From: Dermacentor variabilis
Taxonomy: Eukaryota; Arthropoda; Arachnida; Ixodida; Ixodidae
Reading direction: 5' to 3'
DNA length: 64,000 nt
Assembly (NCBI RefSeq): GCF_050947875.1
Contig: NC_134569.1
Span: forward strand, 188,403,567 to 188,467,566
A model generated the notes under the pieces. That model saw only the letters and a list, made by a program, of their open reading frames with translations, was not told where the DNA came from and searched no databases. Within the stretch, counting starts at the first letter, position 1. Each line of letters opens with the position of its first letter. The translations under genes were made by a program, and so were the position numbers. Positions 22,917-32,400 of this stretch are shown here, piece after piece.

Positions 22917-23162
22917 AATTAAAAAAATAAATTATGGGGTTTCATCGTGCCAAAACCACTTTTCGGAGTCCCCCACGCCGTATTGGGGGACTCCGGAAAT
23001 TTGGACCACCTGGGGTTCTTTAACGTGCACCTAAATCTAAGTACACGGGTGTTTTCGTATTTCGCCCCCATCTAAATGCGGCCGCCGTGGCCGGGATTCG
23101 ATCCCGCGACCTCGTTCTCAGCAGCCCAACACCGTAGCCACTGAGAAACCACGGCGGGTTCC
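22917..23162 (-). mobile_element. tRNA-derived SINE at the 5' junction of E2
   Basis: Full-length 246-bp SINE (minus strand: cccgccgtggtttc... to ...cataatttatttttttaatt) with an 11-bp target duplication tcagtttcaaa at 22906-22916 and 23163-23173. Its target includes bases next to the E2 duplication, so it inserted after E2. Absent from copy B. Confidence 0.92.
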
Positions 23163-24311
23163 TCAGTTTCAAAGCTCTCGACCATTACCACCAGTGCTCA
23201 TAGAAAGGAGCTTAATAACGTGATGGTTTGAAGCAGTGATATGACTGGCCCATTGTGCACGTGCACATTCTGTTTCGATTGTGTGTGCTGTTGCCGGCAA
23301 GCTAAATCTACCGCGATGTAGGTTGAGCTTACCATTGAGGTGAATATGCGAGAAGGTAAATACGTCATTGCGGCCTCCATAGTGAAATACAAAAAAGATC
23401 ATGACAAAAATACATATGCCGCACATAGAGGACACACTTATCAATTTAATTATTTAAAGACGCAAACAACATAAGTACACACAACAGGACGTTCCATCCG
23501 TGTGTTCTCTGAAGTCCAACTTCATTATCGAGGCCGCAGTGACTTATCTACATTCTCCTGGCATCGTCACCTCAATGGTAAACTCAAGCTACTTAGCGGT
23601 AGATTTAGCTTACCAGTAACAGTACACTCAATTATATTGCGACTAAACGAGGACATGCGCAAGGGGCCAGTCGTATCACTGCTTAAAACCTTTCCATTAT
23701 TACGATGCACTGGTGGGAATGGGCAACAGCTTTGTAGCTGATTTTGTAGCAGTCAACCACAATTTTGAATCGTTATCGGCTGGACACTATTCCTACGCAT
23801 CAAAAAGGGTTCCAGAGTAGCGGCGCGCACCATTGATATTCTTCTCGGTGAAGATAACCGATTCACGCGACCACTCACGAACAAATTACTACCATCCGCG
23901 GCCACACTGAGTAAACCAGCGCACCCGAAAAAATGCTGCGCGTCCGGAGCGGTAAAGCGAGCCACATACAGGCACAAAGAGACTTAAGGCAATACAGTCA
24001 CGTGGAATGCTAACAGCCAAGTGAGCAATTCCACTTTCGTACTAAAGTCGTTCAGTTAGTAAAATGGCCGAGCTACAAGTCCGCTGTGTTATGAGTACAC
24101 ACAGACAAATGCAACACAGCAAAGTAGCTGATAACAAGCCAGGAAGTTTCAGTTTGTTGAGCGCACCGTGATACAACTGCCGTGCCGAACGTGCTATGTG
24201 CGCGTCCTCGGTTAACGAACACCTCTCCCACCAAGGCCACGTCGCCAGGAGGAAGTATGAATGCGTAACGCACGACCAACGAATAAGGAACCGAGTACGC
24301 ACAACCGAATA

Positions 24312-24746
24312 CTATGGCCCACATAGCTTAATGGCAGAGCGCTCACATGCGCGATATGGAGGTTTATGAAAACGCGCGAAGGACATTCTGTAAGATGGTT
24401 TTCCGCCGTGGTATAGGTATGCCGTGCGCAAACTTTGGCTACGTTTACCTGAACAAAAGATGCATTTTAGAAAATTGCTTGAAGCAGCGTCGCGTATGAT
24501 GCGAAAACGAAAAATGTCGCTAGCGACGTACTTGCGGAGGACGTGGCAGGCACTAACCATAATATTGGCCTTGGATAAAGCTTTCGTTATCGCCAAGAAT
24601 CTGAATTTCACGTCAGTATCCTGGGTGCTTCCTATCACACTACACAAGAGGCTGAATCCCAGCAATGGCATTATTCTGTATGCGTACGCAAGATGCCTAG
24701 GTCGAATTTCTAGCACTTCGTCTTTGCGAACAAACCTTCCGTACAA
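24312..24746 (-). other. Unrecognised 144-codon open frame, conserved in both copies
   Basis: An open frame of 144 codons with the counterpart 47733-47299 in copy B differing by only a few residues. No domain known to me; the overlapping plus-strand frame (24424-24750) is also open and Lys/Arg-rich. Its 3' part overlaps the tRNA-like outer end of the inverted repeat. It lies between the inverted repeat and the Tigger fragment. Conservation reflects the recent duplication rather than selection, so coding is doubtful. Confidence 0.25.
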
Positions 24747-24899
24747 ATGAGTGGGAGCTCTTATCAGTCACATGCTATCAAATCTCTTTATAACCACGTT
24801 GAAGGGGAGCCGAAATTCATTATATTCATTACTGCCGTTCACTGCGTTGCACGCGTAATGAAATGCACAAATTTCAACTTGCATAGAAGACAGCCTTGC

Positions 24900-25590
24900 G
24901 GCCAGTAGAACCGTTACATGACCAAGTGTGCTGAACAGAAAGCAACAAAAGAAATTTCGGCGTCCTCAACACACAACTTCTTAGCATCTGACACGATTGC
25001 GGTTAAAATAGCTGCCTTCTGTTTCAATGTGATGGTCTTTCGTTTCCGCTTCCAATTGGCTTGTCTCAAGCATCGCGAAATGGCGGCGCGGTTGAATAGG
25101 TTGCACGCTGCGACGCCAGCAACATTTCTCGCGTTCGAGCAGCACGGGCCACACAAGGAGGCGTGGTTGATGAGATTGCATCGGTACAGTCTCTGAGGCC
25201 ACGCCTAGCTGCACTAGCCTGCGCGGTGCCGTAGTTGGAGAAATTGCGATGGCGATACTTTCAGCCTCTGCTTATGCGCAGCTACGCGCAGGTGAGAAGG
25301 AACAGTGTTCGACGGCGCATTCAACGCAATAACCTAAAAATCTTGGAACCGAATGTGTGCCGAACCCCGCGGAATGCGATTGAGTCTGCAAAGGTCGGGC
25401 ATTTCTTTCTTGAGAGGCAAATCAAGTATTTCGGGGACAAATCAAGTTCGGCAAATCTATTGGCAGGATAATTTTACTTCGTTGAAAGAAGGTTTTAAAA
25501 CGTGAATATCTACGGAGATTTCAACGGGAATTTCCCTTTGTTACATCCAATAATCGTTATATTCCGTTTCGTTATAACGAAGTTTGACTG
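24900..25590 (-). mobile_element. Tigger/pogo-like DNA transposon, 5' end with N-terminal HTH
   Basis: On the minus strand the fragment starts with cagtcaaacttcgttataac next to a TA (25591-25592), the terminal inverted repeat style of pogo/Tigger elements. About 500 bp further on it encodes KRKRKTITLKQKAAILTAI, matching the CENP-B/Tigger N-terminal helix-turn-helix that binds the element ends. The frame stops after about 30 more residues and the DDE catalytic domain is missing. Copy B has the same fragment, so truncation predates the duplication. Confidence 0.65.
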
Positions 25591-25592
25591 TA

Positions 25593-26640
25593 ATATGTGT
25601 TAATATCTTGTCTTATCTTCTAGTTACAGGTGACAAATCTGAGCTCAAGCAACATAAGGAACAAGCTACATTGTCTGTAGGTGCATCAGCCTGTGGAACT
25701 GTCTAAGCCAGCTCCCTGAATCATGAAGTGACCAATGTATGATAACATAATCAGAAAGAAAATCTCTAGAAGGTGGATTAGAAATATTTCGCTTACGTAG
25801 TGGTGCTATTGATTTGATTTATTAAAAATTCTTTGAAACCTTTGGCCACTTCAGCGCTTCATTTGTGGGACTAATCACTCTTTATGATAAAGGTGGCTTT
25901 AACATGCGTTCTCGCTTTAGTGGCCTTGCCAATATTTCATTGGTGCTATGGTGGGTTGTAAGAAATGGGCCATAGGCATTGGTTCTGTCGGTGCAGCCAA
26001 ACTTTTCAATATTGCGAGGATTAGGAACATTCCCATTGATTTGTCCCTTTAGCCTGTCAGGAGCCACTCAATTCCTTTAATTAATGCTATAGTGGAAGGG
26101 TTTATTGTGTTCGTAAATTCATGTGTGTGCCAAGCATCCATGGAAGAAAAACTTCTGTGATAGTGTTGCTGGAGTGCTTGATATTATTCCACCCGCAAAT
26201 CTCGAACAATGTTGACAAGGTAAGGAAAATTATCTTGGGTGTTGCCAGAACATCGCATATGTGCAGTGTATGCCGTTTATAGCCAGATCACTGAATCTGA
26301 GCATCATTTCGTTGGACAGTTGATCTGGAAGGAAATTGACACTGGATTGCAATGTTTTGACTAAATTTTAGCGTCAAGAGACTACTTAAAATGTCGCCTT
26401 TGTGCTAGTGCTTCCCCTGGCAATAGTGTTCCCACTGTAAAATGGCAGGTTGTAGGTCTTGGTGTCATTTTTGCAGCTACTCCCTATCCCAACGAACAAG
26501 TGGTACCTTTCGATGCAATTTTAAGGTGCTGATGCTTGAAATTAATGTTACAATATTCCTGACTAGAAGTGCCACCACTTTTTGAAGATTTTGAATGATT
26601 TGTACGTTCGTTAGCTTGGGGCCTTAAATGACCCGTCACT
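25593..26640. other. Unrecognised stretch of the duplicated unit
   Basis: About 1 kb, roughly 97% identical by eye to 48820-49860. A 61-codon minus-strand frame (26067-25882) is nearly identical in copy B (49294-49109) but has no recognised motif. No element ends seen. Confidence 0.4.
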
Positions 26641-26751
26641 CAACAGATTGCTTTAATAAATTGTAGGGCTACGTTACACAAATATTGACTCGACGGTATC
26701 GTACCTCGCTCGTCAAGTTTGTTTATTTGTTCTGTTGGGAAAACATTTTTA

Positions 26752-26930
26752 GGACGGCCACGCAACGTCTCGCAAAATTTCTTACGGCCGTTTTTAAAAC
26801 GGTTATAAGACGTTTTGCAAGACATCTCATAGCCGTTTTCAAAACGGCTACAAAACAACTCGCAAAACGTCTTATAGCCATTTTTAAAACGGCTACAAGA
26901 TGTCTTGCAAAACGTTTTGGTGGAGCATTA
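26752..26930. repeat. 45-bp minisatellite, about four units
   Basis: Units start at 26752, 26796, 26841 and 26886, each beginning with acggctacaa-like sequence and ending agccgttttt. Each unit is itself palindrome-rich (aaaacgg...ccgtttt; gacgtc-like cores). The period is a multiple of three, so the plus strand stays open as a 15-residue repeat (KTATxxLAKRLIAIF), probably without function. Related scattered motifs (aagacgtttt, gacgtcttc) continue to about 27030, where Gypsy integrase sequence begins. Confidence 0.8.
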
Positions 26931-27049
26931 GACGGTCTTCACGACGGATACAAGACGTTTTAAGACATCCAACAAAGTTTTGGTAGGACGTCTTCAAGAA
27001 GCCCTTAATATCTTGCCAAAACGTCTTCCAATGTGTGTTCGCTGGGTCT

Positions 27050-27734
27050 GTAACTGTTCGGTTCAGGCGTTCAATGAGGCACTTCGTTCGAGGGTGGTAT
27101 GCTGTCGTGAACTTGTTTTTCGTGGCACAAGAGCGAAGCAGATCTTCAATAACCCGAGATGAAAAGTAGCGGCCCGTGTCTGCGAGAAGCTGGCGAGGAG
27201 CTCCGTGCTGTAAGATGACGTCTTGGAGCAGGAAGTCTGCGACGTCGGTAGCACTACTGACATGGATGGCTCGTGTGGCGGCATAGCGGATTGAATAATC
27301 TGTTTCCACGGTGATGTACTTATTTCCAGCTCTGGAGAAACGGATGGGGCCCAACAGGTCGAGGCCAACACGATAAAATGCTTCGGTGGGTATATCAATT
27401 GACTCGACTGTTCCAGCCGGAAGCAAAGCAGGCTTCCATGACGTTGGAATGGTTCGCAAGCAGCGACATAACGTCGCACGGTGCGGTAGAGTCCAGGCCA
27501 GAAATATCGTCGCCGGACGCGGTCGTAGGTCCTGGGAACACTCAGGTGAACAGCGGTGGGGACATCGTGGAGTTGCGCGAGTACAGTTGCCCGAAGATAA
27601 GAAGGAACGACTATCGGCAGTTCATGTCCTTCTGTGCGCATATTTCGGCGGTATAAGATGCCGTCCAAAAAGAGGAACAAGCTAAGCGAGGGGTTCGACA
27701 GGTCACAACGGAGGCGGCTGAGGAGGTCGCGCAA
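27050..27734 (-). pseudogene. Gypsy integrase remnant, copy A
   Basis: Minus strand in two frames: RATVLAQLHD...TYDRVRRRYFWPGLYRTVR and VAACEPFQRH from the H2C2 zinc domain (27734-27440), where the expected second Cys of CxxC is Phe, then VGLDLLGPI, the GAPRQLLADTG block and KCLIERLNRT (27400-27060) giving the Asp, Asp and Glu of the DDE core. A frameshift near 27445 separates the zinc domain from the core and is shared with copy B. After LNRT the homology breaks off into the 45-bp minisatellite region, so the C-terminal part and 3' LTR are missing. Confidence 0.85.
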
Positions 27735-27825
27735 GGATGTATCACGTGCTTGCTCCTTGCCGATGTGGTGGAAGGCGGAGAGCGTGAATATTTTAGCAGT
27801 TCCAGCAGCTCATCGTCAGTCCAGC

Positions 27826-28045
27826 CGCATTAACCACAGAAAAGCCCTGTATCCTCCCCCGGCGCAGACTACCTTCCATCTACGATAATTTTTGTGAAAA
27901 CCGCAAGGGACTGGAACGGTCTGTCTGCCGACGTCACGAACCACTCCGACGCTCATCCATTTCAAGGCTGCTCTCGAATCCCTGTTTTGTTAAACTAAGC
28001 CCATCCCTCACGTACAATCCCATCCCTGGGGCCTTTGAGGTATAA

Positions 28046-28080
<35 letters not shown>

Positions 28081-28084
28081 ATTG
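27826..28084 (+). mobile_element. 5'-truncated LINE 3' end with (TAAA)n tail, inside Gypsy
   Basis: The plus strand holds only the last residues of a LINE ORF2; in copy B it reads FFVKTARDWHVL...HHFKAALESLFC then stop, a typical terminal block (R-x-W-N-x-L). A short 3'UTR (ggggcctttgaggtataat) and a (TAAA)n tail to 28084 follow. It separates Gypsy RNase H from integrase sequence and is present in both copies, with a tail about two units longer here. Clade uncertain (CR1- or R1-like). Confidence 0.65.
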
Positions 28085-28089
28085 CATCA

Positions 28090-29397
28090 CTGGAGTCAGG
28101 TGCATCGACGGGGGGCCGACCCAAACAGTCGGCATCCTGGTGTAGCCTACCGGACTTGTACACCACTGTAGGTGAATTCTCGAAGACGAAGTTCCCAGCG
28201 ACCTAGACGACCCGTTGGAGCCAACAGAGAGCGTAATGGTCCGTGGTAACAGTGAAAGGTCGAACGTATAAGTACGGCCAGAATTCGCTCACTGCCCATT
28301 CGAGTGCGAGGCACTCGCGCTCTGTAATTGAGTAATTGCGTTCAGCGTGTGAAAACAGGCCACTTGCGTACGAAATAACTTTGTCGCGCCCACGTTTACA
28401 CTCAGCTAAAACCGTGCCAATTCAATGCGGTCTTCTCATAGTCCACGTGCGTTGTCATTAGGGCAGATGGGTCGAAGTTAGCAAGAATTGGCGGAGTAGT
28501 GAGCAGTGTGCTATGTAAGGCGTTGGAAGGAAGCAGATTGGTCAGGGCCCCATGAAAAGTCGGCGCCCTTCTTCAGTCGTTCAATCAGAGGCCGAGCAGT
28601 GTACCCAAAATTTATGACAAATTGATGGAAATAAGAACATAAGCCTACAAAGCTGCGGACGTCTTTTGCGCAGGTCGGCACAGGAAAATTGAGAACAGCA
28701 CGAACTTTTGCGGGATCAGGGCGGACTCCAGATGAGTCGACGAGATGACCAAGGATAATAATTTGGTGGCGACCAAAGTGATACTTCGAAGAGTATAATT
28801 GTAGCTCAGCAGCACGGAAGACGGAAAGAATAGACGAAAGGCGTTCAAGGTATGTCGCGCAATGGGCGAGAACACGATGACGTTGTCGAGGTAACAGAGG
28901 CATATAGACCACTTAAAGCTGCGCAAGGGGGTGTCCATCATGTGCTCGAAGGTGGCTGGAGCGTTGCACAAGCCGAATGGCATAGCTCGAAATTGATAAA
29001 GGCCATCTGGCGCAACAAATCGGGTCTTCTCATGGTCCATGTCGTCGACGGCAATCTGCCAGTAACCGGAGCGCAGGTCTATCGGTGAAAAATGCGTCGC
29101 ATCGTGTAGGCAATCCAATGCGTCGTCTATGCGTGGTAGTGGGTAGACGTCCTTCTTTGTGATCTTGTTTAGATGGTGGTAATCTATGCAGCATCGCCAG
29201 GTGTTGTCCTTTTTGACCAAGACAGCAGGAGAAGCCCACTGGCTCCACGATGGTTCAGTAATGCCCTTAGTAAGCACCTTATCAACCTCCTGCTGTATCA
29301 CTCGGCGCTCGGCGTGTGACACGCGATAGGGCCGTCTGTGAATAGGCGGTGCATCACCGGCATGTATGCGATGCTGAACTAGGGAGGCTTGTTCCAA
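28090..29397 (-). pseudogene. Gypsy reverse transcriptase and RNase H remnant, copy A
   Basis: Minus strand from 29397: HRIHAGDAPPIHRRPYRVSH linker, WRCCIDYHHLNKITKKDVYPLP, PIDLRSGYWQI (motif A Asp), MPFGLCNAPATFEHMM, and CYLDNVIVFSP, where the catalytic YLDD is YLDN. Then a frameshift and LGHLVDSSGVRPDPAK...VRSFVGLCSYFHQF. RNase H is weaker (ISYASGLFSHAERNYSITER type sequence near 28400-28330) and ends at VYKSGRLHQDADCL near 28150. Several frameshifts. The defective YLDN and the frameshift after VIVFSP are shared with copy B, so the element was already dead when duplicated. Confidence 0.88.
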
Positions 29398-29413
29398 AGG
29401 CCCACTGTCACGG

Positions 29414-29853
29414 TCAAAAATGTCGGAATAAGATCTGAACAGATGACGAAGATCGTCGGTTTATGTGGGAGTAAGGTCCAGGGCTATCAGCTTGGTGATG
29501 TGTGCTGGAGGCGACGAGGCGGAATGAGACTCGCAGGCGAGTTTGAGGAAAACGAATGAGGCGAGAGGGAAGAAAGGGCGTACTCGTGCCACGGCGACAG
29601 TGTGGCGAGAGAGATAGCCTTTGCGTAGTACCTGAGGGCAGAATCCGATATTCAGGAGCGGAAGGTAAGTTTGGTGAGCCCATCCGGTCACTGCAGTGTG
29701 AGGAAACGGCACGCCGTGCGAAAGTAAGGCAGACACAGGGAGTGACGACACAGTCACCATCCGGTACACAGAGGTTGGGCACAGCAGTGAAACAGGTCAG
29801 TGCCTGCGGAGATAGACGAACAAAGTCGGCCCAACAGAGCTGCATCGGTACGG
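29414..29853 (-). pseudogene. Gypsy protease-RT linker, copy A
   Basis: Minus-strand frame 29769-29461 (HTAVTGWAHQTYLPLLNIGF) lies between the protease and RT of the same Gypsy element and matches copy B (55153-54758) almost fully. It ends at a TGA-type stop just before the RT region. No domain of its own is recognised. Confidence 0.5.
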
Positions 29854-30094
29854 CAATAATAAATAAATTATAAGGTTTTACGTGCCAAAACCGCTTCCTG
29901 ATTATGAGGCACGCCGTACTGGAGGACTCCGGAAATTTCGACCACCTGGGGTTCTTTAACGTGCACCTAAATCTAAGCACACGGGTGTTTTCGCATTTCG
30001 CCCCCATCGAAATGCGGCCGCCGTGGCCGGGATTCGATCCCGCGACCTCGTGCTCAGCAGCCCAACACCATAGCCACTGAGCAACCACGGCGGG
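29854..30094 (-). mobile_element. tRNA-derived SINE inside Gypsy pol, copy A
   Basis: A 241-bp SINE between protease and linker. Target duplication tgcat(c/t)ggtacgg at 29841-29853 and 30095-30107, one mismatch. The same insertion with the same flanks is at 55151-55391 in copy B, so it predates the duplication. Confidence 0.92.
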
Positions 30095-30107
30095 TGCATT
30101 GGTACGG

Positions 30108-30530
30108 TGTCGGTAAGGTCGGTAACATCAGGAAAATCAAGTTTGACTACATCAGCCGAGCAATCAATTATAACTGAGTGGGCAGATAAAAATTCAAGGC
30201 CAAGGATCAGGTCGTGAGGGCAATGGTCAAGTACATGGAACAATACAGACGTGTGACGACCGGCGACGCTGACACGAGCGGCACACATTCTCAGCACGGC
30301 CGGAGTTCCCCTATCAGCGAATCGTACGACGTGGGACTCGGCAAGAGTGAGCACTTTCTTGAGCCACTTCCGGAGATGAGCGCTCATGACCGAGATGTGT
30401 GCGCCGGTGTCCATCAAGACAGTGACAGGTAGGGCATCAGCTTCCACGGCGATTAGGTTCTGATCTGTCGGCAAGGTAAGAAGATTTGCAGGTCGAGAGT
30501 CCAATGCAGCGTGCCGGACACTCGATTTTC
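30108..30530 (-). pseudogene. Gypsy aspartic protease remnant, copy A
   Basis: Minus strand: NLIAVEADALPVTVLMDTGA (active-site DTGA), then VSAHL/MSAHLRKWLKKV, and LILGLEFLSAHSVIIDC, the conserved hydrophobic-Gly block of retropepsins, within an open frame from 30573. Retropepsins cleave the Gag-Pol polyprotein in the particle. Upstream gag sequence is missing because the element ends at the junction with a plus-strand integrase piece near 30525. The downstream linker is cut by a SINE. Confidence 0.85.
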
Positions 30531-30623
30531 CCTTGTGCATTTGGGCCTTGTGGGACCATTGCCTTATTGCCAAGGGCGAAACTGCTTACTAACTTGCGTC
30601 GACCGCTTCACGCGGTGGCCGTC
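30525..30623 (+). pseudogene. Stub of a second Gypsy integrase, copy A
   Basis: Plus strand: VHLGLVGPLPYCQGRNCLLT and CVDRFTRWP, the start of an integrase core (LVGPLP, VDRFTRWP). It lies head to head with the protease of the other Gypsy. Here it is cut off at 30623; in copy B it continues to the end of pol and an LTR. Confidence 0.8.
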
Positions 30624-30719
30624 GCAGGGGCCTCTGATCAAGGAAATTAACAAAAATAAAGAATTAGCTGGAGAGCTTACGGCAGGCATTACTAAATCGT
30701 GACCAGGGAGCTTACTGCT

Positions 30720-31160
30720 AACCATTGTTTTCTACCGTTACTAACGTATGGAGCCGAAACTTGGAAGTTACCAAAGAAGCTTGGGAAGACGTTGAGGACC
30801 GCGCAACGAGCGATGGAATAAAAATTATTAGGCATGACGTTAATAGACTGGAAGACAGCGATGTGGATTAGAGAGCGAACGGCGATAGCTGATATTCTGG
30901 TTGATATTAAGAGGAAGAAGTTGTGCTGGTCGACATTGCAATGCGTAAGGGAGAGAACTGCTGGTCTATTGGAGTTGCAGAATGGGTGCTAAGGGAAAGG
31001 AAGCACAGTCGAGGACGGCAGAGAATAATGTGGACGTGATGGAATTGGGAAACTTGACGACACGTGGAACCAGTTAGCACAAGACGGGTATTGGAGATCG
31101 CTGGAGAAGCTTTCGTCCTGCGATGGAGGTCAAAATAAGCTGATGATGATGATGTGACGA
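30720..31160 (+). mobile_element. RTE-like LINE C-terminal remnant with (GAT)n tail
   Basis: Plus-strand frames with stops: YGAETWKLPKKLGKTLRTAQ, RAMEIKIIRHD, then a GHIARREDNRW-like block (lost in frame) and RQRIMWT, AEWVLRERKHSRGRQ, ending FVLRWRSK before gatgatgatgatg. This is the conserved C-terminal tail of endonuclease-reverse transcriptases of the RTE type, and the short GAT repeat is a usual 3' end for them. At least six stops or shifts: a fossil. It begins about 100 bp after the right edge of copy A. Confidence 0.8.
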
Positions 31161-31271
31161 CATCCATGCTAGCTTCGCGGCATGTCATTTATGTTATGTC
31201 ATGCATGCATGTCATGTACGTTCTGATAGCTCGATTTGCGTCGATTGCGGGGGGGGGGGGGAGGCGGCTAG

Positions 31272-31417
31272 TAGCGGCGTAGCCAAGTGGGGCACGCCGG
31301 GCACTTGTACCGCTCACTAACAGTAAAATTTTTGCTGCTATGGCAATGGCCCCGCTGGGGGGGGGGGGTCAATTGGGACCCCCCCTCACACCAAAAAATT
31401 TGCTGGTTACGCCACTG
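31272..31417. mobile_element. MITE related to the one at 11849
   Basis: Ends gcggcgtagcca (31274-31285) and tggttacgccactg (31404-31417) are near-complements and match the cagtggcgtagc family. The inside holds a poly-G then poly-C block (gggggggggg...ggacccccc) that can fold back. Same design as the element at 11849-12036, but shorter. Confidence 0.55.
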
Positions 31418-31419
31418 TG

Positions 31420-32289
31420 GGGAGGGGGGTGTAAGATTGCTCTAGACCCCTCCCCCTAACTTGTCAACGGAAACGGGGGACGGGAGGGCAGCTGCCGCCG
31501 GGCCGCAAACCTTAGGGAGCCCAATTACCGGCTGCATTTCCCTTTGGACGTGAATACTGCTCTAATGCCATTGCACTGTAGGATTGTGGCGGTTCGAGGG
31601 CATGCGACAATAAAACAAAACACATACAGCCATCAGCAAGTCTTAGCATGAGCAGGTCTTTGGGAGCTGGGCAAGACTCTCACAAAAAAAAAAAGCTTGG
31701 CACCCCTCTTACAGGCATTGTCAACTCTGGGTCCCACCGCTCACTGCACATTTCCGGTAAAAAAAAACCACACAGGAACTCCTCTCGGATTTGTCTAAGT
31801 GTGCGTAAGCATTGTGACTCTTCCTCATCTACACACAGTCCATGTCGTTATCAATGTTATGAGACTTGATCCGACAAGTATAAGCGACAGCGCTGCGGCG
31901 ACACGAACTGCTCTGGTCGGCGGCGCAAGAAAAGTACTACAGGTGGCGGGGCCAGGCGCGCTGGTGACGTTCCGTTCGCTTTGAGCCGTTATCGCTCTTT
32001 AGCCGTTCTCATCCGCGACGAACCATTATCAACCGTTCTCCGGCGGCGGCTGCTTGTGGCACGGCCGCGCGAACTGTATCTTGAAAGCGAACTGCATTGT
32101 GGACAGAGTGTGCCCACTGCTGAAAACTTCACGCGCTGTGTTCTCACCGTTTACTTCGCTTTGAAAACAGACGCGCGTACACCTATCTTGAAAGTGATCT
32201 GCGAAAAGCGCATAGTGCGGCACAAGCTGAAAGCTTCGTGAGCGCAGTGTTCTCGCCGCTTCGGTCGCGTTGAAGCGAGAGCTAGCACG
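31420..32289. other. Intergenic, partly dispersed repeat
   Basis: A poly-C/poly-G foldback near 31420-31465, then no recognisable feature up to about 31900. From there GC-rich sequence begins that resembles widely dispersed tick repeats. An AATAAA at 31608-31613 has no visible gene upstream. Confidence 0.35.
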
Positions 32290-32400
32290 AAGGTGAATTC
32301 ACTCGCTGCTGCGGGTTCTATTTTAAAAGATATCGTGCGGTACGGACTGACGGACGGATGGTTTTTCTTGTTGGGGAAATATAGAAATGCTTACGTTATA
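32290..32400 (+). repeat. Dispersed repeat of unknown type, copy 2
   Basis: gtgaattcactcgctgctgc, ggacggatgg and tcttgttggggaaatatag run in the order of the minus-strand repeat at 13236-13660 and about 75-80% alike by eye. The similarity may extend left to about 32090 in a GC-rich stretch with cgcgcgta motifs. Confidence 0.5.

Larger units (their letters stand above)
17205..24365. repeat. Long inverted repeat in copy A, left arm split by LINE E2
   Basis: The left arm, 17205-17878 plus 23174-23395, and the right arm, 23512-24365, are reverse complements of each other over about 0.85-0.9 kb with a loop of about 115 bp; by eye they are about 80% identical. Translated shadows show the match: ALVGEVIVN on the plus strand of the left arm and ALVGEVFVN on the minus strand of the right arm, likewise AGLISVVADGSNLFVS and AGLLSVAADGSNLFVS. 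LINE E2 and a SINE sit in the left arm near the loop. Neither arm shows a recognisable protein domain. The outer ends carry a tRNA-like A-box stretch (ttaatggcagagcg). Confidence 0.8.
15447..30623. repeat. Segmental duplication, copy A
   Basis: Sequence from taggctgct (15447) to ggtggccgtc (30623) recurs in the same order and orientation at 43362-55920. Removing private insertions leaves about 9.9 kb in each copy. Landmarks shared in order: SINE, Penelope end, long inverted repeat, Tigger end, 45-bp minisatellite, Gypsy INT, LINE end, RNase H, RT, SINE, PR, plus-strand INT stub. Edges fall inside a SINE and inside an integrase fragment, so this is not a single transposon insertion. Confidence 0.9.

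Noticed and set aside
26752..26930. Array as a CRISPR
   Set aside because: Direct 45-bp units with no unique spacers, in animal DNA.
26685..26963. Plus-strand 15-residue repeat protein over the minisatellite
   Set aside because: The period of 45 bp keeps the frame open by chance. No start context, and copy B changes the array length.
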